64,000 bases of DNA. It comes from Branchiostoma lanceolatum. Lineage: Eukaryota; Chordata; Leptocardii; Amphioxiformes; Branchiostomatidae. Under the pieces are notes generated by a model. That model was not told the origin of the DNA, did not search any database, and saw only the letters and a program-made list of their open reading frames with translations. The position numbers and the translations under genes were made by a program. Positions 22,801 to 33,416 of this stretch are shown piece by piece (positions within the stretch are counted from its first letter, which is position 1; every line of letters starts with the position of its first letter). The stretch lies in the NCBI RefSeq assembly GCF_035083965.1, contig NC_089729.1, positions 565,501-629,500 on the forward strand, written 5' to 3'.

Positions 22801-24142
22801 AACCATGGCGGCCGTTAGCAACGGACGGGACTTCATCTCCACCATGATTGGTCAACACAAGGCGAACTTTGACCCTGGCAACATCCGGGACTTCATCGAC
22901 GCCTACCTGCTGGCCATCTCAGAAGAACCCGAGGAAAAACGCGGGGAAGATTTCTTGAACGAAGAAGAGCTGAGACAAGACATTTTTGACTTGTTCATCG
23001 CTGGCACGGAGTCTACGACGGCGACAATCCTGTGGTCGCTCCTACTCCTCTCCGTACACCCAGAAATACAGACCAAGATTCAGAATGAACTTGACACTGC
23101 CCTTGGCCCGTACCGGGACGCGTCAGTCCTCGATCGGCAGTCCCTGCCCTACACCGAGGCGACCATTCTCGAAGTTCTCCGGTTCAGACCCACGCCGTTC
23201 GGCCTCCCCCACGCTACCACGGCCGACGCCACGCTGCGCGGGTTTGAAATTCCCGCCAAAACGCAGGTCCTCGTCAACAGGTGGGCCATGAACATGGACG
23301 ACCGGAAGTGGTCACACCCCGACAGGTTCGACCCAGGGCGCTTCCTTGACCCGGAAGGACATCTGGACGTGCCCGTGCACTTCAGACCGTTCCTTATGGG
23401 TGAGTTCAATTTCATCGGCTTTCACAATTTCATTAATAGATATAGATCTAACTACTTTTAATAGATATAGATCTAACTACTTAAGTAAAAGTCGGAAAAG
23501 AACGGAAAAGAAATTCTGGATGTAGGTGATTCTTCAACCACTTATCTTAAACCAAACTGCGGTCATTATGTTTGAAATGGAAAGAAAGAAGGAAAAGAAT
23601 CAGAGGTTTCAATCACCATATAACCAGCTTTCCTTGACAAATTCGTGCTGTGATGTGATGTGTCGCTCCTTTATCATTTAGAACACTGAAATACCGGGGT
23701 TAGTCAGCAGGATCGTCCATTTCGAAAGACTGCGATCCCTATGCTTCCAATATCGAGAAATCAGGGTTTAAACCAATGATACCTATTGGTCGCTAGGCTC
23801 GGACTATAACTAGAACCCCCAAACGCGCGGTCTCGTAAGAGGGATTGCTAACAGTAGACCACAGCGCTAGCACGCTCCATTTCTGTGTGAAAAAAGTCAA
23901 GAATGTTTGTTTCAATCTATCTATTTGTGTTTTGATAAGATATGTTTGAATTCCTATCCACAGGCCGACGCGCTTGTATCGGGTCCCACCTGGCCAAGAT
24001 GGAGCTTCTGCTCTTCCTGTCGACCATCCTGCGGCGCTTCACCATCAAACCGCCAGAGGGCGCTCCCGCACAGTCCCTGGAGGGCCACCTCGGCGTCATC
24101 CTGCAGCCCCCCTCCTTCCAAATATGCGCCGTGCCGCGGTGA
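16343..24142 (+). CDS. cytochrome P450, CYP2 clan (gene 2, three exons)
   Basis: A microsomal P450 of 504 aa. Exons: 16343-16712, 22434-23399, 23964-24142, with GT-AG introns of 5.7 kb and 0.56 kb. The ATG has good Kozak context. An N-terminal anchor (about residues 15-32) is followed by a basic stretch and PPGPP. Helix C WKAQR is at 134-138, I-helix AGTEST at 313-318, ExxR at 370-373, and the haem loop FLMGRRACIG has Cys450 and is split by the last intron exactly as in gene 1. All catalytic landmarks are intact. The middle exon corresponds to exons 2 and 3 of gene 1 with no intron between. Exon 1 is almost identical to gene 1 at DNA level over 131 bp while the remainder has diverged. It is a tandem paralogue in the same orientation; substrate unknown. 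Confidence 0.93.
16788..16867 (+). repeat. CT dinucleotide microsatellite
   Basis: An almost pure CT run of about 39 copies. Apparent open frames rich in SLSL or RERE across it are artefacts. Confidence 0.95.
16868..17092 (+). repeat. GT-rich compound microsatellite
   Basis: An interrupted GT/GC tract with GTGCGT, GACTGT and GTCTGTCT variants. Apparent CVCV- or HTHT-rich frames are artefacts. Confidence 0.9.
17281..17665 (+). mobile_element. full-length tRNA-derived SINE (family A)
   Basis: The best copy in the window. A-box-like GTGGCTTTGTGGTTAAGGTT and B-box-like GAGTTCGAGTCCC form the tRNA head. Next come CTTGGGGAATGCACTTTACA, CACTCGCCTCTG, GAGTACCTAGCTTCGG, TTGAGGAGAGCCACACCTTG, AAGAACCCACCACACTT and a GTACTGATCAGTACAAACC hairpin. 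The CAAACAAACAAACAAA tail closes the element. Fragments of the family recur throughout the window. Confidence 0.8.
18330..18655 (+). repeat. GT minisatellite with TTTACC spacers
   Basis: GT runs of 10-24 bases separated about ten times by TTTACCTG or TCTACCTG, giving a higher-order period of about 20-50 bp. Open frames across it are low-complexity artefacts. Confidence 0.9.
18741..18987. mobile_element. MITE, CTGTCACACTTGTG TIR family (copy 3)
   Basis: GCGGCTGTCACACTTGTGG at the left is mirrored by CGCACAAGTGTGACAGCCCC at the right. About 247 bp, same family as 14875-15969 but with a diverged core. Confidence 0.65.
19196..19245 (-). repeat. dispersed hairpin motif (CGAAGAAG-stem-CGAAAC)
   Basis: On the minus strand CCGAAGAAGGTGTCTGATAG continues into ACACCGAAACGTCAGCAGGT. 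The two GGTGTC/GACACC halves can pair. It is a near copy, in the opposite orientation, of 41655-41700. Confidence 0.55.
19868..20025 (+). mobile_element. SINE head and proximal body (family A)
   Basis: TCGTGGGGCGTAACGGCAGG resembles an A box, GGTGTGAATCCC a B box, then CTTGGGAAAGGCACTTTACA and CTTCCCTCACTCCAACCAGG. The 3' part is missing. Confidence 0.6.
20592..20640 (+). repeat. dispersed hairpin motif (CTGATGA-stem-CGAAAC)
   Basis: CTGATGA at 20593-20599, a GACAGTC/GACTGTC stem and GAAAC at 20623-20627. It has the same arrangement as 41655-41700 and, on the minus strand, 30300-30350. Confidence 0.5.
20935..21195 (+). repeat. CTATCTTC-type tetranucleotide array
   Basis: Runs of CTATCTTCCTAT and TCTATC/TCCAT variants form a pyrimidine-rich microsatellite. 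Long YLSSYLSS- or FLSIFLSI-type frames are translations of it. Confidence 0.9.
21360..21535 (+). repeat. dispersed repeat, copy 1 (partner 25990-26155)
   Basis: Shares GGGGTCCATTGAGGTT, CAAGTTTGTTTGACCTTAGT, CGAGCATAAACTTAAGACGT and GACGAAACTAAAGAAGCCAC with 25990-26155 in the same order and orientation. Both copies are about 170 bp. Family not recognised. Confidence 0.75.
21608..21985 (-). mobile_element. near full-length SINE (family A), reverse orientation
   Basis: Tail blocks ACCGGTAAACTGCC and GTGTAACACACTGG come first, then body TTCGATAAGTGTGGTGGGTT. The head reads in reverse TTTCCCAAGGGCACGA, GGGGGTTCGAACCCAGAACC (B box) and AACCGTAAGACCACCT (A box). Confidence 0.7.
22018..22330 (+). 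repeat. GAAT tetranucleotide microsatellite
   Basis: GAATGAATGAAT interrupted by GGCTGAGT and GGCTGGCT variants. It ends about 100 bases before the exon 2 acceptor of CYP gene 2. HSFIHSFI-type frames on the minus strand are artefacts. Confidence 0.95.
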
Positions 24143-24289
24143 ACAATTAATTGAGGGCTGAAACTGATTCTTTTTGTAAACTGTGGGAGGAACCGACAAC
24201 GAAGAAGATAGAGGGGCGACATCCCAATGCCGCAATGAACTAGTCAATTTAATTCATCTGAAGTAAAGACAGTAGATACCAATCTGAGT

Positions 24290-24413
24290 GCACCCTCATA
24301 AATCAGGACCCCTACGCTCCACGTTACATCGCTCGCGAAGGGGCCCTGATTACCAGCGCCGCGAGCGATGTAACGCCTATGTGGAGCGTAGGGGTCCTGA
24401 TTTATGAGGGTGT
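24290..24413. mobile_element. palindromic MITE-like element
   Basis: CACCCTCATAAATCAGGACC with CCTACGCTCCAC on the left is mirrored by GTGGAGCGTAGG and GGTCCTGATTTATGAGGGTG on the right. An inner CATCGCTCGCG/CGCGAGCGATG pair extends the arms to about 47 bp around a 22-bp centre. It lies 148 bp after the CYP gene 2 stop, so it may be within the 3' UTR. Confidence 0.8.
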
Positions 24414-25989
24414 CTGAGTGGTGAGGCTATTGTAGTGCCTTTCAACGTGTTTGAGGCACCTCCTCGATCACGGAAACCCCCATTTTACGTCCCTTCCGAA
24501 AGACGAATGCAGCTCCAATCAGGATGCCCGTGCCCGAATTAGACTGCGAGTGACTGAGGAGAGGAACAGATAATGAAACATGTACATCTTCTGGTCTTCC
24601 ACTACCTTCAAGAACGATGCACATAATTAAGACTTAGAAATGTGGATCCCAAAGCCAAGCTGTATCAAGCTATACTGGACGTCATTTATGCAAAACGTGT
24701 AGTTGTTCTAGAGGAAAAGTAATACTTAAATAAGTGTGTTAACCACAGTATGACAGATAATATATATATAAACATATATACATATATGTAAATATATATA
24801 TAAACATATATAAACATTTACAAATATATATGAATATACATGTATACAAAAATATACATATAATGTATAATGCTATGTAAATAGATATGTGTGTAATCGT
24901 AAATTATTCATTTTGATTAGATTTAGTATGGTCGAAGAATAGCATTTTGGAATCAATATTATTCATAAAGCCATATGATACATATTACTTTCACATATAT
25001 TCAATTTTGTAATTTGAATTTGATATGAGCACAGTGCTGTATGATCTGATTGGCGGTTTGTATTTCCATGGAAACCACCTCAAAAGCGCTGAAACAGAAG
25101 CGAATTTCTGAACCTTTATCAAAGTTGTTAAGAAATGTATGTGTACTCTACGTCAATGAAGGTTAGACATCCAGGTAATAAGAGACGCAAGGCAACAGTT
25201 ACTCAAGCAACTGGATAGAATTTTGAAACAGTCAGACGTTTCAGACAGCGACTCAGTTGTCTTTCGTCAGTGATGACTAAAGAACAGGAGTTACTGACTA
25301 GTATTGGGTTTGAGCGTATTTTATCAGGTATGCCGTCGTCCCACTACCGTATGATGAACATGGAACCTATATCTTACAAGCAATACGTTATCAAAAGTGT
25401 GTTATGATCTGTCATTAGTTACACTGCACCGTTAATGTGGCTATGCTAGTCTGGTATCCAAACTAGTGCGGCGTACCGGTACTGTGTACCGGTAGTGTAC
25501 CGTAAAAACTGATTACCAGTAGGTACAGGTCCGAAATACAGGGTCATGAAGTACCTAGTACCTGTACTGTACCGATATAGATTTACAAGAATGTGCTTAT
25601 TTTGTGACTGATCTCCTGACCTTATGCAACACCAAACGTGACCAAAGTGACACCTTGGAACAGCGTAACTAATATGCAACAGATCATTCAGGCAGGCTGG
25701 GTGTTTTGATAGCGAGGCCAAGAGAGTTTGGCGGTAGGAAACCTAGTTATGTTCTTTGAATAAAGATACTTACAAGTTGAAAAATATTGATATTTCTGTC
25801 ATTATGAAAGAAGTTCAGAAGAATGTATGTTAATTTTTCAAATTGTTCAGGTACAGACCTGTACCTAAACCTCTGTACCTGTACCTGATGTTACGTTTAG
25901 GTACGCAGCACTAATCCAAACCTATTGTAGCTGCCGAGTTGCTTTCGTCCTATGGCTATGTCTACGTGCGAAAGAGACTCCGCAGCTAC

Positions 25990-26155
25990 TGGGGTCCATT
26001 GAGGTTGTCATCGTGACCTTACCGGTCTTAAGTGTGGCAAGGTCATCGGAAGATGTCCTCGTACAGTCAAGTTTGTTTGACCTTAGTGTTGCTGGTCGAG
26101 CATAAACTTAAGACGTCTGTAACCTCTAGACGAAACTAAAGAAGCCACACTAAGA
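25990..26155 (+). repeat. dispersed repeat, copy 2 (partner 21360-21535)
   Basis: Direct-orientation relative of 21360-21535, differing by scattered substitutions and small indels. Confidence 0.75.
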
Positions 26156-26548
26156 AGCTGTTTATTGAATAAAACATAAAATGAAAAAAAAATACTACGT
26201 GATGCTGAACCTTTTAAAGGTAGACGTCCGATCGGATGGTCATTCCGAAAGTGTAGTGAGTTTTGTGAGGTGGATGTTGATCCTATATATAGCCCCAAAC
26301 TTTCAAAAGGTATGTATTGTACAATCTGACCGATCAAAACAATTTAAAGACACTGTATTTGGTAATTTTTCTACATCATACGTTGAATCTACCCATCTAG
26401 ACTGCACAGCGCGTAAATGAAAGTTGGTTGTGTCGTGAGAACGTCTTGAGATGAGACTGGGGTTTTCCGATAGGCAACAGCAAACTAAGGGACTTCGCTC
26501 GACTTGTTTTCCCGTTGTTTACCAACGCTGGAAATGTGAAAAACGCGA

Positions 26549-26632
26549 ATACAGCCAAACCTGCCCACCTGGTCATGGCGACCGCTTTTTCTCGGTGCTC
26601 TGGGTGGTCGCCTTGGGCAGGTTTGACTGTAT
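26549..26632. mobile_element. short inverted-repeat element
   Basis: ACAGCCAAACCTGCCC at the left and GGGCAGGTTTGACTGT at the right, about 80 bp overall, with partial inner complementarity (GGCGACC/GGTCGCC). Confidence 0.65.
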
Positions 26633-26680
26633 AAAAGTGCTAATGTTCCTCTGAAATTTTGAATGGACATTCTTAAATTT

Positions 26681-26731
26681 GCAGCCAAAATTCTACAATA
26701 CGAAAATATCGTTTTGTAGAATTTTGGCTGC
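26681..26731. repeat. near-perfect hairpin
   Basis: GCAGCCAAAATTCTACAA and TTGTAGAATTTTGGCTGC are perfect inverses separated by about 15 bases, giving a stem of over 20 bp if transcribed. Confidence 0.85.
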
Positions 26732-28158
26732 GTATTCCTTAAAAGGAATCTCCCCGGTCCTGACGTGCGCAGCAGGACCCCCGGAACACCAAGCGACCTT
26801 TACAAGTACTGCAGTTATGACTTCGCCAACATGATCTATTTTGAATTCTTGACGCAAAGGTATCCCCAATCACATAATTTACGTAAATATAGGATATGAG
26901 TGTGTCTGGGTGTGAAATTGTGAATATATCAGCATACTTAAGTATCTTTATTCCCACCTATGAGGGAGCTTTAGGCATTAGCCTCAAGGGTCAAACCTCT
27001 GCATGTAAAAGAACCCAACACACTTATTGAGAAGAGTAGACGTGACCCAGTCTTCTTGGCTAAATGCACAAGCAATAGCCGCATTGCACTACTAGCTAAC
27101 GAAAAAGCCTCATACTTCGCCCTATGGCTGCACCATTTTAATTTCTTGGATAACAGAATTTTTTTTAAATGCTAGATTTGAAAATCCACAGGAAAACAGA
27201 ATCTCAGAGGAAAGTTTGAACTTTGGTGCACATAATTTCAGGGAGTGAACAGGGTTAGGTGCAAGTTTTCACCCCAGCCTTCTGTTTTCCTGATTTTGTT
27301 GTTGTTGCTAAAATCAACAACAAAAAATTCTTTAACCAAGAAATTAAATTGGTGTGGCCTAAGGCTGCTTCATCTTGTAACCTTTAACATTCAAGTCATA
27401 TAATTTGTATTGTACATTTTGTATTTTGTAAATATGTAGTGGATGATATCAGTAGTGCTGCTAGGTGCTCTACGTGTGTTGTAAGCACTGTGGCAATCTT
27501 AATAAAACAAAACAAAAGAAATATAAGATATGGCACGATTTGCGTTATGGTTAAAAACCACAACAATTTTAATTTCCCCGGTATGTGGTCCACTCCACTC
27601 AGTAATACATTATGTACAATTTAACAGTCAGTGACTCACTTGACATCTCTAAGTGAATGTATGGATAATCCCTGAAGACTTCACTCAGTTGTCTTTAAAA
27701 ATTTTATCCGTGAATATCTGTGTTGGAAGAAAGGTAAGCATTGTAGTTTTTTTGTACTATGACTACTACCAACACAGGTGAGCTTCCATGATCATGTTCC
27801 CCTCCAACGTTCGACTGCTACAGGCAGACAGCTGAGAAACAGAAACACTTACACGCTGCCATCGGCCAGGACTCAGCGACTAAACAAGTCATTCCTGTAC
27901 TGTGCCATAAAACTCTATAATGAAAATGCCTGATCCACGGCTGGCCTGTTTTGGTCTTGATATGAATGTATAATTTGTAAATGATATATTTTATATGAAA
28001 CTGTACTGATTTTAAAATGAACACCTGTAAAAATTGGAACACAATTCAGGGAGGCGTTAGCTAATCCCTGCTCTTGTACGATTTGTTTTGAATTGAATTG
28101 AATAAAGATATTGGAAATCATATAAATAGCGTTGTTGATGCCTCCCCGCTGAGCGGTC

Positions 28159-30780
28159 TCACATCGACAGTTTCTCCACGAACACCTCCAGCACGTCCTC
28201 GTCGACGACCCCCATGAACGTGTCGACGACCTTCCCGTCCCTCATACCTACAACCGTCGGTACTGCGCGCACCTGGGAGGAACAGAAACCTCTGTATGAA
28301 TAGTATAATATTCCACTTTTTTTAAGTCTCTGATTGTCATACCTTGGCAGAGATACTGTAAATCCAATAAATTTCACATCCGGTAATCTTAGCAGTTGGG
28401 GGGAAATTTAATTTTAATGGTGGGAACAAAATGTTAGTAATCAAACATTTGCGATGATGAAATTTTAGTGGTTGACTAGTGACCGTTAAATCAGCTAAAA
28501 TTAAGTTACCATTATGAAATCAAGAATTACTTATAGAATACAACACGGGGTATTCCGTATCACCCAAGGTACCAGCCCTACCGTGGGTAGGATCGCCCGA
28601 TGGCCGTAGGGCATTCCGGCCTGCAGGAGGGCGGGGACCTAGTTTTCACGGCTTTCACAGGTTTAACGGGTGTTCCGCACTGGGTGATAGCTTGGGTTAT
28701 CACACAGGGTTCTACTTTTATCACACAGGCTTTTAATGAATATTTCAAACCCGCTTTGCGTGCCCCGGTTGCGCTTCTGTTGAGAATTCGAATACCGGAT
28801 TCTTGGAGATTACTTACATCATACTGCATGGCGATCTCCTTACATCTGCTTGGAGATTACTTACATTATACTGCATGGCAGTCTCCTTACATCTGCTTGG
28901 AGATTACTTACATTATACTGCATGGCAGCCTCCTTACATCTGCTTGGAGAGTACTTACATCGTACTGCATGGCAGTCTCCTTACATCTGCTTGGAGATTA
29001 CTTACATCATACTGCATGGTGATCTCCTTACATCTGCTTGGAGATTACTAACATCATACTGCATGGCAGGGTCCTTACATCTGCTTGGAGATTACTTACA
29101 TCATACTGCATGGCAGTCTCCTTACATCTGCTTGGAGATTACTTACATTATACTGCATGGCAGCCTCCTTACATCTGCTTGGAGAGTACTTACATCGTAC
29201 TGCATGGCAGTCTCCTTACATCTGCTTGGAGATTACTTACATCATACTGCATGGCGATCTCCTTACATCTGCTTGGAGATTACTTACATCATACTGCATG
29301 GCAGTCTCCTTACATCTGCTTGGAGATTACTTACATCATACTGCATGGCGATCTCCTTACATCTGCTTGGAGATTACTTACATCATACTGCATGGCAGGG
29401 TCCTTACATCTGCTTGGAGAGTACTTACATCATACTGCATGGCAGTCTCCTTACATCTGCTTGGAGATTACTTACATCATACTGCATGGCGACCTCCTGC
29501 AGGTTGTCAATGTCGACCTTGGCCAGCTCCACGTCCCCATTCTTCGCTGAGATGACCTTGTCCAACCGAGGGGCCAGCACCTTGCACGGACCGCACCATC
29601 TGTGCACACAAGGGGGGAAGATATGGTACTTTTCGTGAAAAGCAAAAAACTCTTTTGAGAAGCAGACAATAAAGTAAACACTAATAATATCTTGCAATTG
29701 TATGTAATTGTAACAGTGGGGATCAATCTCCACTAACTGACCAATCTAACTGGTCCGGACCTAGTGGTCAGCAGTTGAATTCCCAAGCCGTGCGGATCGG
29801 GATTGGCGCGGGTTCTAATCCCGGGTTTTTACATAATGATGCAGTATTTGCTTCTCTGTAGAACGAACATTTTCAGCATGCCAACAAGTTGCTGGTTCCA
29901 AACTGGCCACAGTATTCATTGTGATGCAATTAAATGAATTCAATTAAAGAGTACATTAAGGATCCAGAGGTATCAGGAGAGATACACTTAATAGACTGAT
30001 ACAAACTATGTTCCCCTACTTCATGGAAAATTTATATCATTAATGCCTATAGCTTAGATCAAGAAAAATCTGCTCTTACATTTCCATGATGACAAAGATA
30101 AAATCAAAGATACAACAAGAAGCTGAATCAACCTATACTAGATGTATAGTACTGACACACAATAGCTTGTATTTGTAAACTTTTTTATGTGACCTATATC
30201 TAGCTCAGTGGGGCAAAATGTACAGTAAAGTAAAGGTCTTTGTTATATACTAGTAAAGACAATTCAAACTCTACAACTGGATAAAAATTCGGAGATTTAT
30301 TTCCGGATGTTTCGAGTGACAACCATCACTCTTCTTCAGCGTCACTAAAATGAACTAGCAGAACTAACCAGTGGTCCGCAACATCAGCTTGGCTGCCTGG
30401 CGCTCCACTATGTATTGTCTTGTTGCAATTTTCAATAAAATATATAAATAAACTAGCCAGTACTTATATACAATAACTAGAACAAACGGTTTTTACATGG
30501 CAAAACTTCACAAACGTATAAAGGTCTTTGTTCAATCATGAACTCACGTTGCGTGGAAGTCGACGACCACCGGTTTTGTGTTCTTTAAGACTCGGTCCTT
30601 GAAGTCTTCCTCGTCCTGAACATTGAAGGAGAACCCCAGGACCCTGCTGGTGGAGAATGGAGCCGCTCGTCTGGCGCTGAGAAGGAGTGGACTGGCTAAC
30701 GGTGATCTGTGGGCCGTGGTGTGAAGCCGTGCAGCTGACGCTGAGGCTTGGAGGAGCCTTGTTAACGGTCTCAGAGCCAT
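28159..30780 (-). CDS. TXN2: thioredoxin, mitochondrial
   Basis: A mitochondrial disulfide reductase that keeps matrix proteins and peroxiredoxin 3 reduced, recharged by TXNRD2. It is 156 aa (human TXN2 is 166). Coding exons: 30780-30548, 29599-29476, 28272-28159; stop TGA 28159-28161. Residues 1-50 are Arg/Ser/Ala-rich without acids, ending near RRAAPFSTSRV, a matrix-targeting peptide. The active site WCGPCK is at 79-84, with its preceding Thr split by intron 1. VDIDN follows, and the cis-Pro loop AVPTV (Pro124) begins exon 3. A 5' UTR intron is likely (donor 32140, acceptor at 30797). Intron 2 starts with a 15-copy, 47-bp array duplicating the end of exon 2 and its donor. All catalytic residues are intact. 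Confidence 0.95.
28803..29507 (-). repeat. 47-bp minisatellite made of the TXN2 exon 2 end plus 5' splice site
   Basis: Fifteen copies with a strict 47-bp period. Read in the gene's direction, each unit contains GGAG(GTC/ATC/ACT)GCCATGCAGTATGAT, the last coding bases of exon 2, then GTAAGTAATCTCC and AAGCAGATGTAAGG. The first unit is the true exon-intron junction (donor GT at 29475-29474). The other 14 are copies inside intron 2, each with GTAAGT and a second GTAAGG. Since 47 is not a multiple of 3, use of a distal donor usually shifts frame, and the first copy meets a stop within 17 codons. Confidence 0.97.
30300..30350 (-). repeat. dispersed hairpin motif (CTGAAGAAG-stem-CGAAAC)
   Basis: On the minus strand CTGAAGAAGAGTGATGG is followed by TTGTCACTCGAAACATC. 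GAGTGA/TCACTC form a perfect 6-bp stem. It lies in TXN2 intron 1. Confidence 0.5.
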
Positions 30781-31131
30781 GGCCGTAGGTCTGTGACCTG
30801 CAACATAGGAGAAAATCAACGGTTTTAGTCTTAGCTTACTGGAATTAGATAATCTCCAAGTCCAAGCAGATGATGGGAAGAAAATCACAACATTTTCTTC
30901 ACAAAACATTTTCTGATCTGCTGTTTTAACATGAGAACCTTGCATGTTTTAGAGTACGTTGATTCTCGATTCTTGCTGACAGTGCTCTTCAAGGGGACAG
31001 TACTGTCAGAAAAAAATGGTAGATCAGAAAACGTTTACTTACGATTTTCTAACCAACATCTGCTTGGAAATTTTAAAAACACAGTTCCCATGACCCTTGC
31101 ATGACCCGAGTGACCCGCTGTAGGGATGAAA

Positions 31132-31263
31132 TAATCTCCAAGCAGATCCGCGCACCGGGCGCGAAAATCGTATATGCTAGCCAGAGAAGGTCCAGTCAGC
31201 AAGAGAGACCCTCTCTGGCTAGCATATACGATTTTCACGCCCGGTGTGGATCTGTTTGGAGAT
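31132..31263. mobile_element. palindromic element with ATCTCCAAGCAGATC ends
   Basis: ATCTCCAAGCAGATCC, GAAAATCGTATATGCTAGCC and AGAGAAGGTC on the left are mirrored by GGCTAGCATATACGATTTTC and GGATCTGTTTGGAGAT on the right. Arms are about 60 bp with a loop of about 12 bases. The terminal TCTCCAAGCAGAT is also found at the TXN2 exon 2 donor, near 30847-30872 and, inverted, near 31055-31070. Confidence 0.8.
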
Positions 31264-31445
31264 GAGGGATGAAACCCAGTGAGGTGACACGAAATCTAAC
31301 ACGACGACTATAACAAGATTTAGATATTTGTGCATATCAGACAGCATCTACTGCGCTGTGTCAGTACGACTGGCCCGTGAATTCAGGTCATAGACTGGCC
31401 CGGGACAGCAAACAAGCATTTATTTATTGACAGCATTTATTGACT

Positions 31446-31553
31446 TGTCTGTATAACGCAAACTCCAGCTGTCCGGGGGTTTCTCTCTTGGGTTGCGAGG
31501 TGGTTACAGGGCCGCGAGCGGTCACAAGAGGCTTGATTGAATTCAGGCTAAAC
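31446..31553 (+). repeat. dispersed repeat, copy 1 (partner 60102-60214)
   Basis: CTGTATAACGCAAACTCCAG and CTGTCCGGGGGTTTC, then GGTTACAGGG and GCTTGATTGAATTCAGGCTA, are shared in order with 60102-60214. Family not recognised. Confidence 0.7.
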
Positions 31554-32140
31554 AACATGGTGTTACGTCACTCACTGCAATATTCTAATCAAGTAATCCC
31601 TAGCGCAGGTGGAGAAATAGAACAAAACACATTAGAAAACAGGTGGTATAATTAATAAGGACAGGTGAGGTTATTCACGTGACCTCATCCCTACAAAATG
31701 GAAAGTTACGAGGGAAAACATGCAGTACACTGAAGTAGGAGACAGATGAGAAAGGATGGTAAAGCAGACGCAAGGGAGGCTAGGATAAAGGGGGGGGGGG
31801 GATAAGTATAGTGAAAAAAAAAGGGGGAATAGGGGGTTTCACTCTCTCTGAAGCATAGCTCCGTCTGTGGAGGACGTTTCACTAACTCCCAATATCAATC
31901 CCCATACCTTACATGTGAGATATCTTCTACACCGGAGCGGAGGGATACTTGGTTTGGATAGGATACACTTCAAGCCCCTCATCGTGACTGAACTGTGCAG
32001 CATAACTAGCGTAAAAAACATGCATATGTGACACTCTATCGACCTATTAATGACAACGTAACGATTGAATAGCACAACTAAATTCTATGATCTGTTCTTG
32101 CCTGAAAACTAGATAGAAAACGAGGCAACTCGTACTCACT

Positions 32141-32344
32141 GAAAATCTTGTCACCTTCACGCTTTTCCCAGACCAGCTGTGCGCGGTGACGTCACTGAAA
32201 GCGCGGGGATCCCTCGCGGTGCATGGCGGGAAATCTGTGCATACGTCACGCCCAGCAACCCCCTAGCGACGGGGACGCCGTCAGACGAGACGGAATTCGG
32301 AAACAACGCGCTCGTGTGCGGACCTCATTCAGACTTTATCACAG
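32141..32344. promoter_or_regulatory. bidirectional promoter of TXN2 and the 33.4-kb gene
   Basis: GC-rich, CpG-bearing segment. A perfect CRE palindrome TGACGTCA is at 32187-32194 and a half site CGTCA at 32244-32248. GGCGGGAAAT (about 32226) resembles E2F sites and overlaps a YY1-like CATGGCGG. A GTGAGT donor facing left (exon end 32140) and a CAG-GTATTT donor facing right (exon end 32344) suggest each gene has a 5' UTR exon here. Confidence 0.6.
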
Positions 32345-33305
32345 GTATTTCTGGTGATTTCTGAGAATTCTTACGCTTTCTAAGATGTTTTAGCGGTGTT
32401 TGCGACCCTATAATGCTGCAGGTTTTTGTTTCAAAGCGAATTTAAGCGAGATTTCACGGGTTCCGAAACCACCTGTTGCTCAGAGCCCACGGAATAGCAG
32501 ACGACGCAAAGTTGCAAATAAGGTGCTGCTAAAACATATTCTACTTTCATCTAAACAATATCATAGAAAATCATTGATTCAAATGATTTTGAATTGTACC
32601 GAACAGTCAAAACTGTAAGCGTATTTTGACATAGTGAAATATCTTTGAGGTAACTTGAGAATCATGCTTAACTCCTTCAAACTTTGAAGGTCTTTGAACC
32701 GATAACTTCATGCCCTAGTTACAAACAAAAGAAGTCAACAAAGGTGGCTGCCCAACAACAGTCATGCTGTAGCCACACAGTTCATCATTCTGTTTGATCA
32801 CCCAATACAGCAAACAAGATTATGTCAATGGTTAACCCTAGTCTATGATTTGTAAGTCTGAATACCATAAACTTAACAGCGTGTTGCCTAGAAACGGTCG
32901 AACAGCAGACGACGAAAGGATACCGAAAAAAGTCTGTCAAGACTCTTGTAGTATTTCCGTCACTTTGAAAGGGCGGTCGTTTAAAAACAACATTTGGCTG
33001 ATATATTTCCTCAGTACTGTACGGAGGGATACAGTCTTGTGTACCCAAATTCTGAATTAGAGTTGTTCGAGTACAATAACATTACAGCTGCCACATACCA
33101 CTTTGCTATGTTAACAATAACAACAAATGTAACACAGCACTAAGTCAGTAGACTGTGGTATATTGTTCGCCCAGCGGGCTAAAAACAACGACCTGTTTGC
33201 TTTTCTTGCTGTTTCAACAGGTGTTAGTGGATTCTTGTCCAGTGACAAAGTCCACTACTGCTGAGTCGTGTTACACTTTAAAACAGCTGTTTGTTTTGTT
33301 TCTAG

Positions 33306-33416
33306 AACCCATGACGAACGTGCCGTGAAGAGAGCTCACACATGGCGACCAAACTGGCGGGAAAGTTGCCATAAATCTAAGGTAGCGTGAACGATTTCAA
33401 TCGACTAGAGGTTGAG
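33306..33416 (+). promoter_or_regulatory. 5' UTR with two short upstream ORFs
   Basis: After a TTTGTTTCTAG acceptor (33305), the leader of the downstream gene carries ATG 33311 to TGA 33328 (5 codons) and ATG 33342 to TAA 33374 (10 codons) before the main ATG at 33417. Both precede the main start, so leaky scanning or reinitiation would be needed. Confidence 0.5.

Larger units (their letters stand above)
24143..28158. other. intergenic between CYP gene 2 and TXN2, no gene seen
   Basis: AT-rich DNA holding three inverted-repeat elements (24290-24413, 26549-26632, 26681-26731), a TA-rich microsatellite (about 24765-24900) and a dispersed repeat (25990-26155). GTACCTGTACC-rich text occurs near 25480-25580 and 25850-25910, and a possible SINE fragment at 26945-27090. 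No exon is supported. Confidence 0.55.

Noticed and set aside
28803-29640. 262-residue and other plus-strand frames over the TXN2 array
   Set aside because: Antisense translations of the 47-bp repeat; no splice or homology support.
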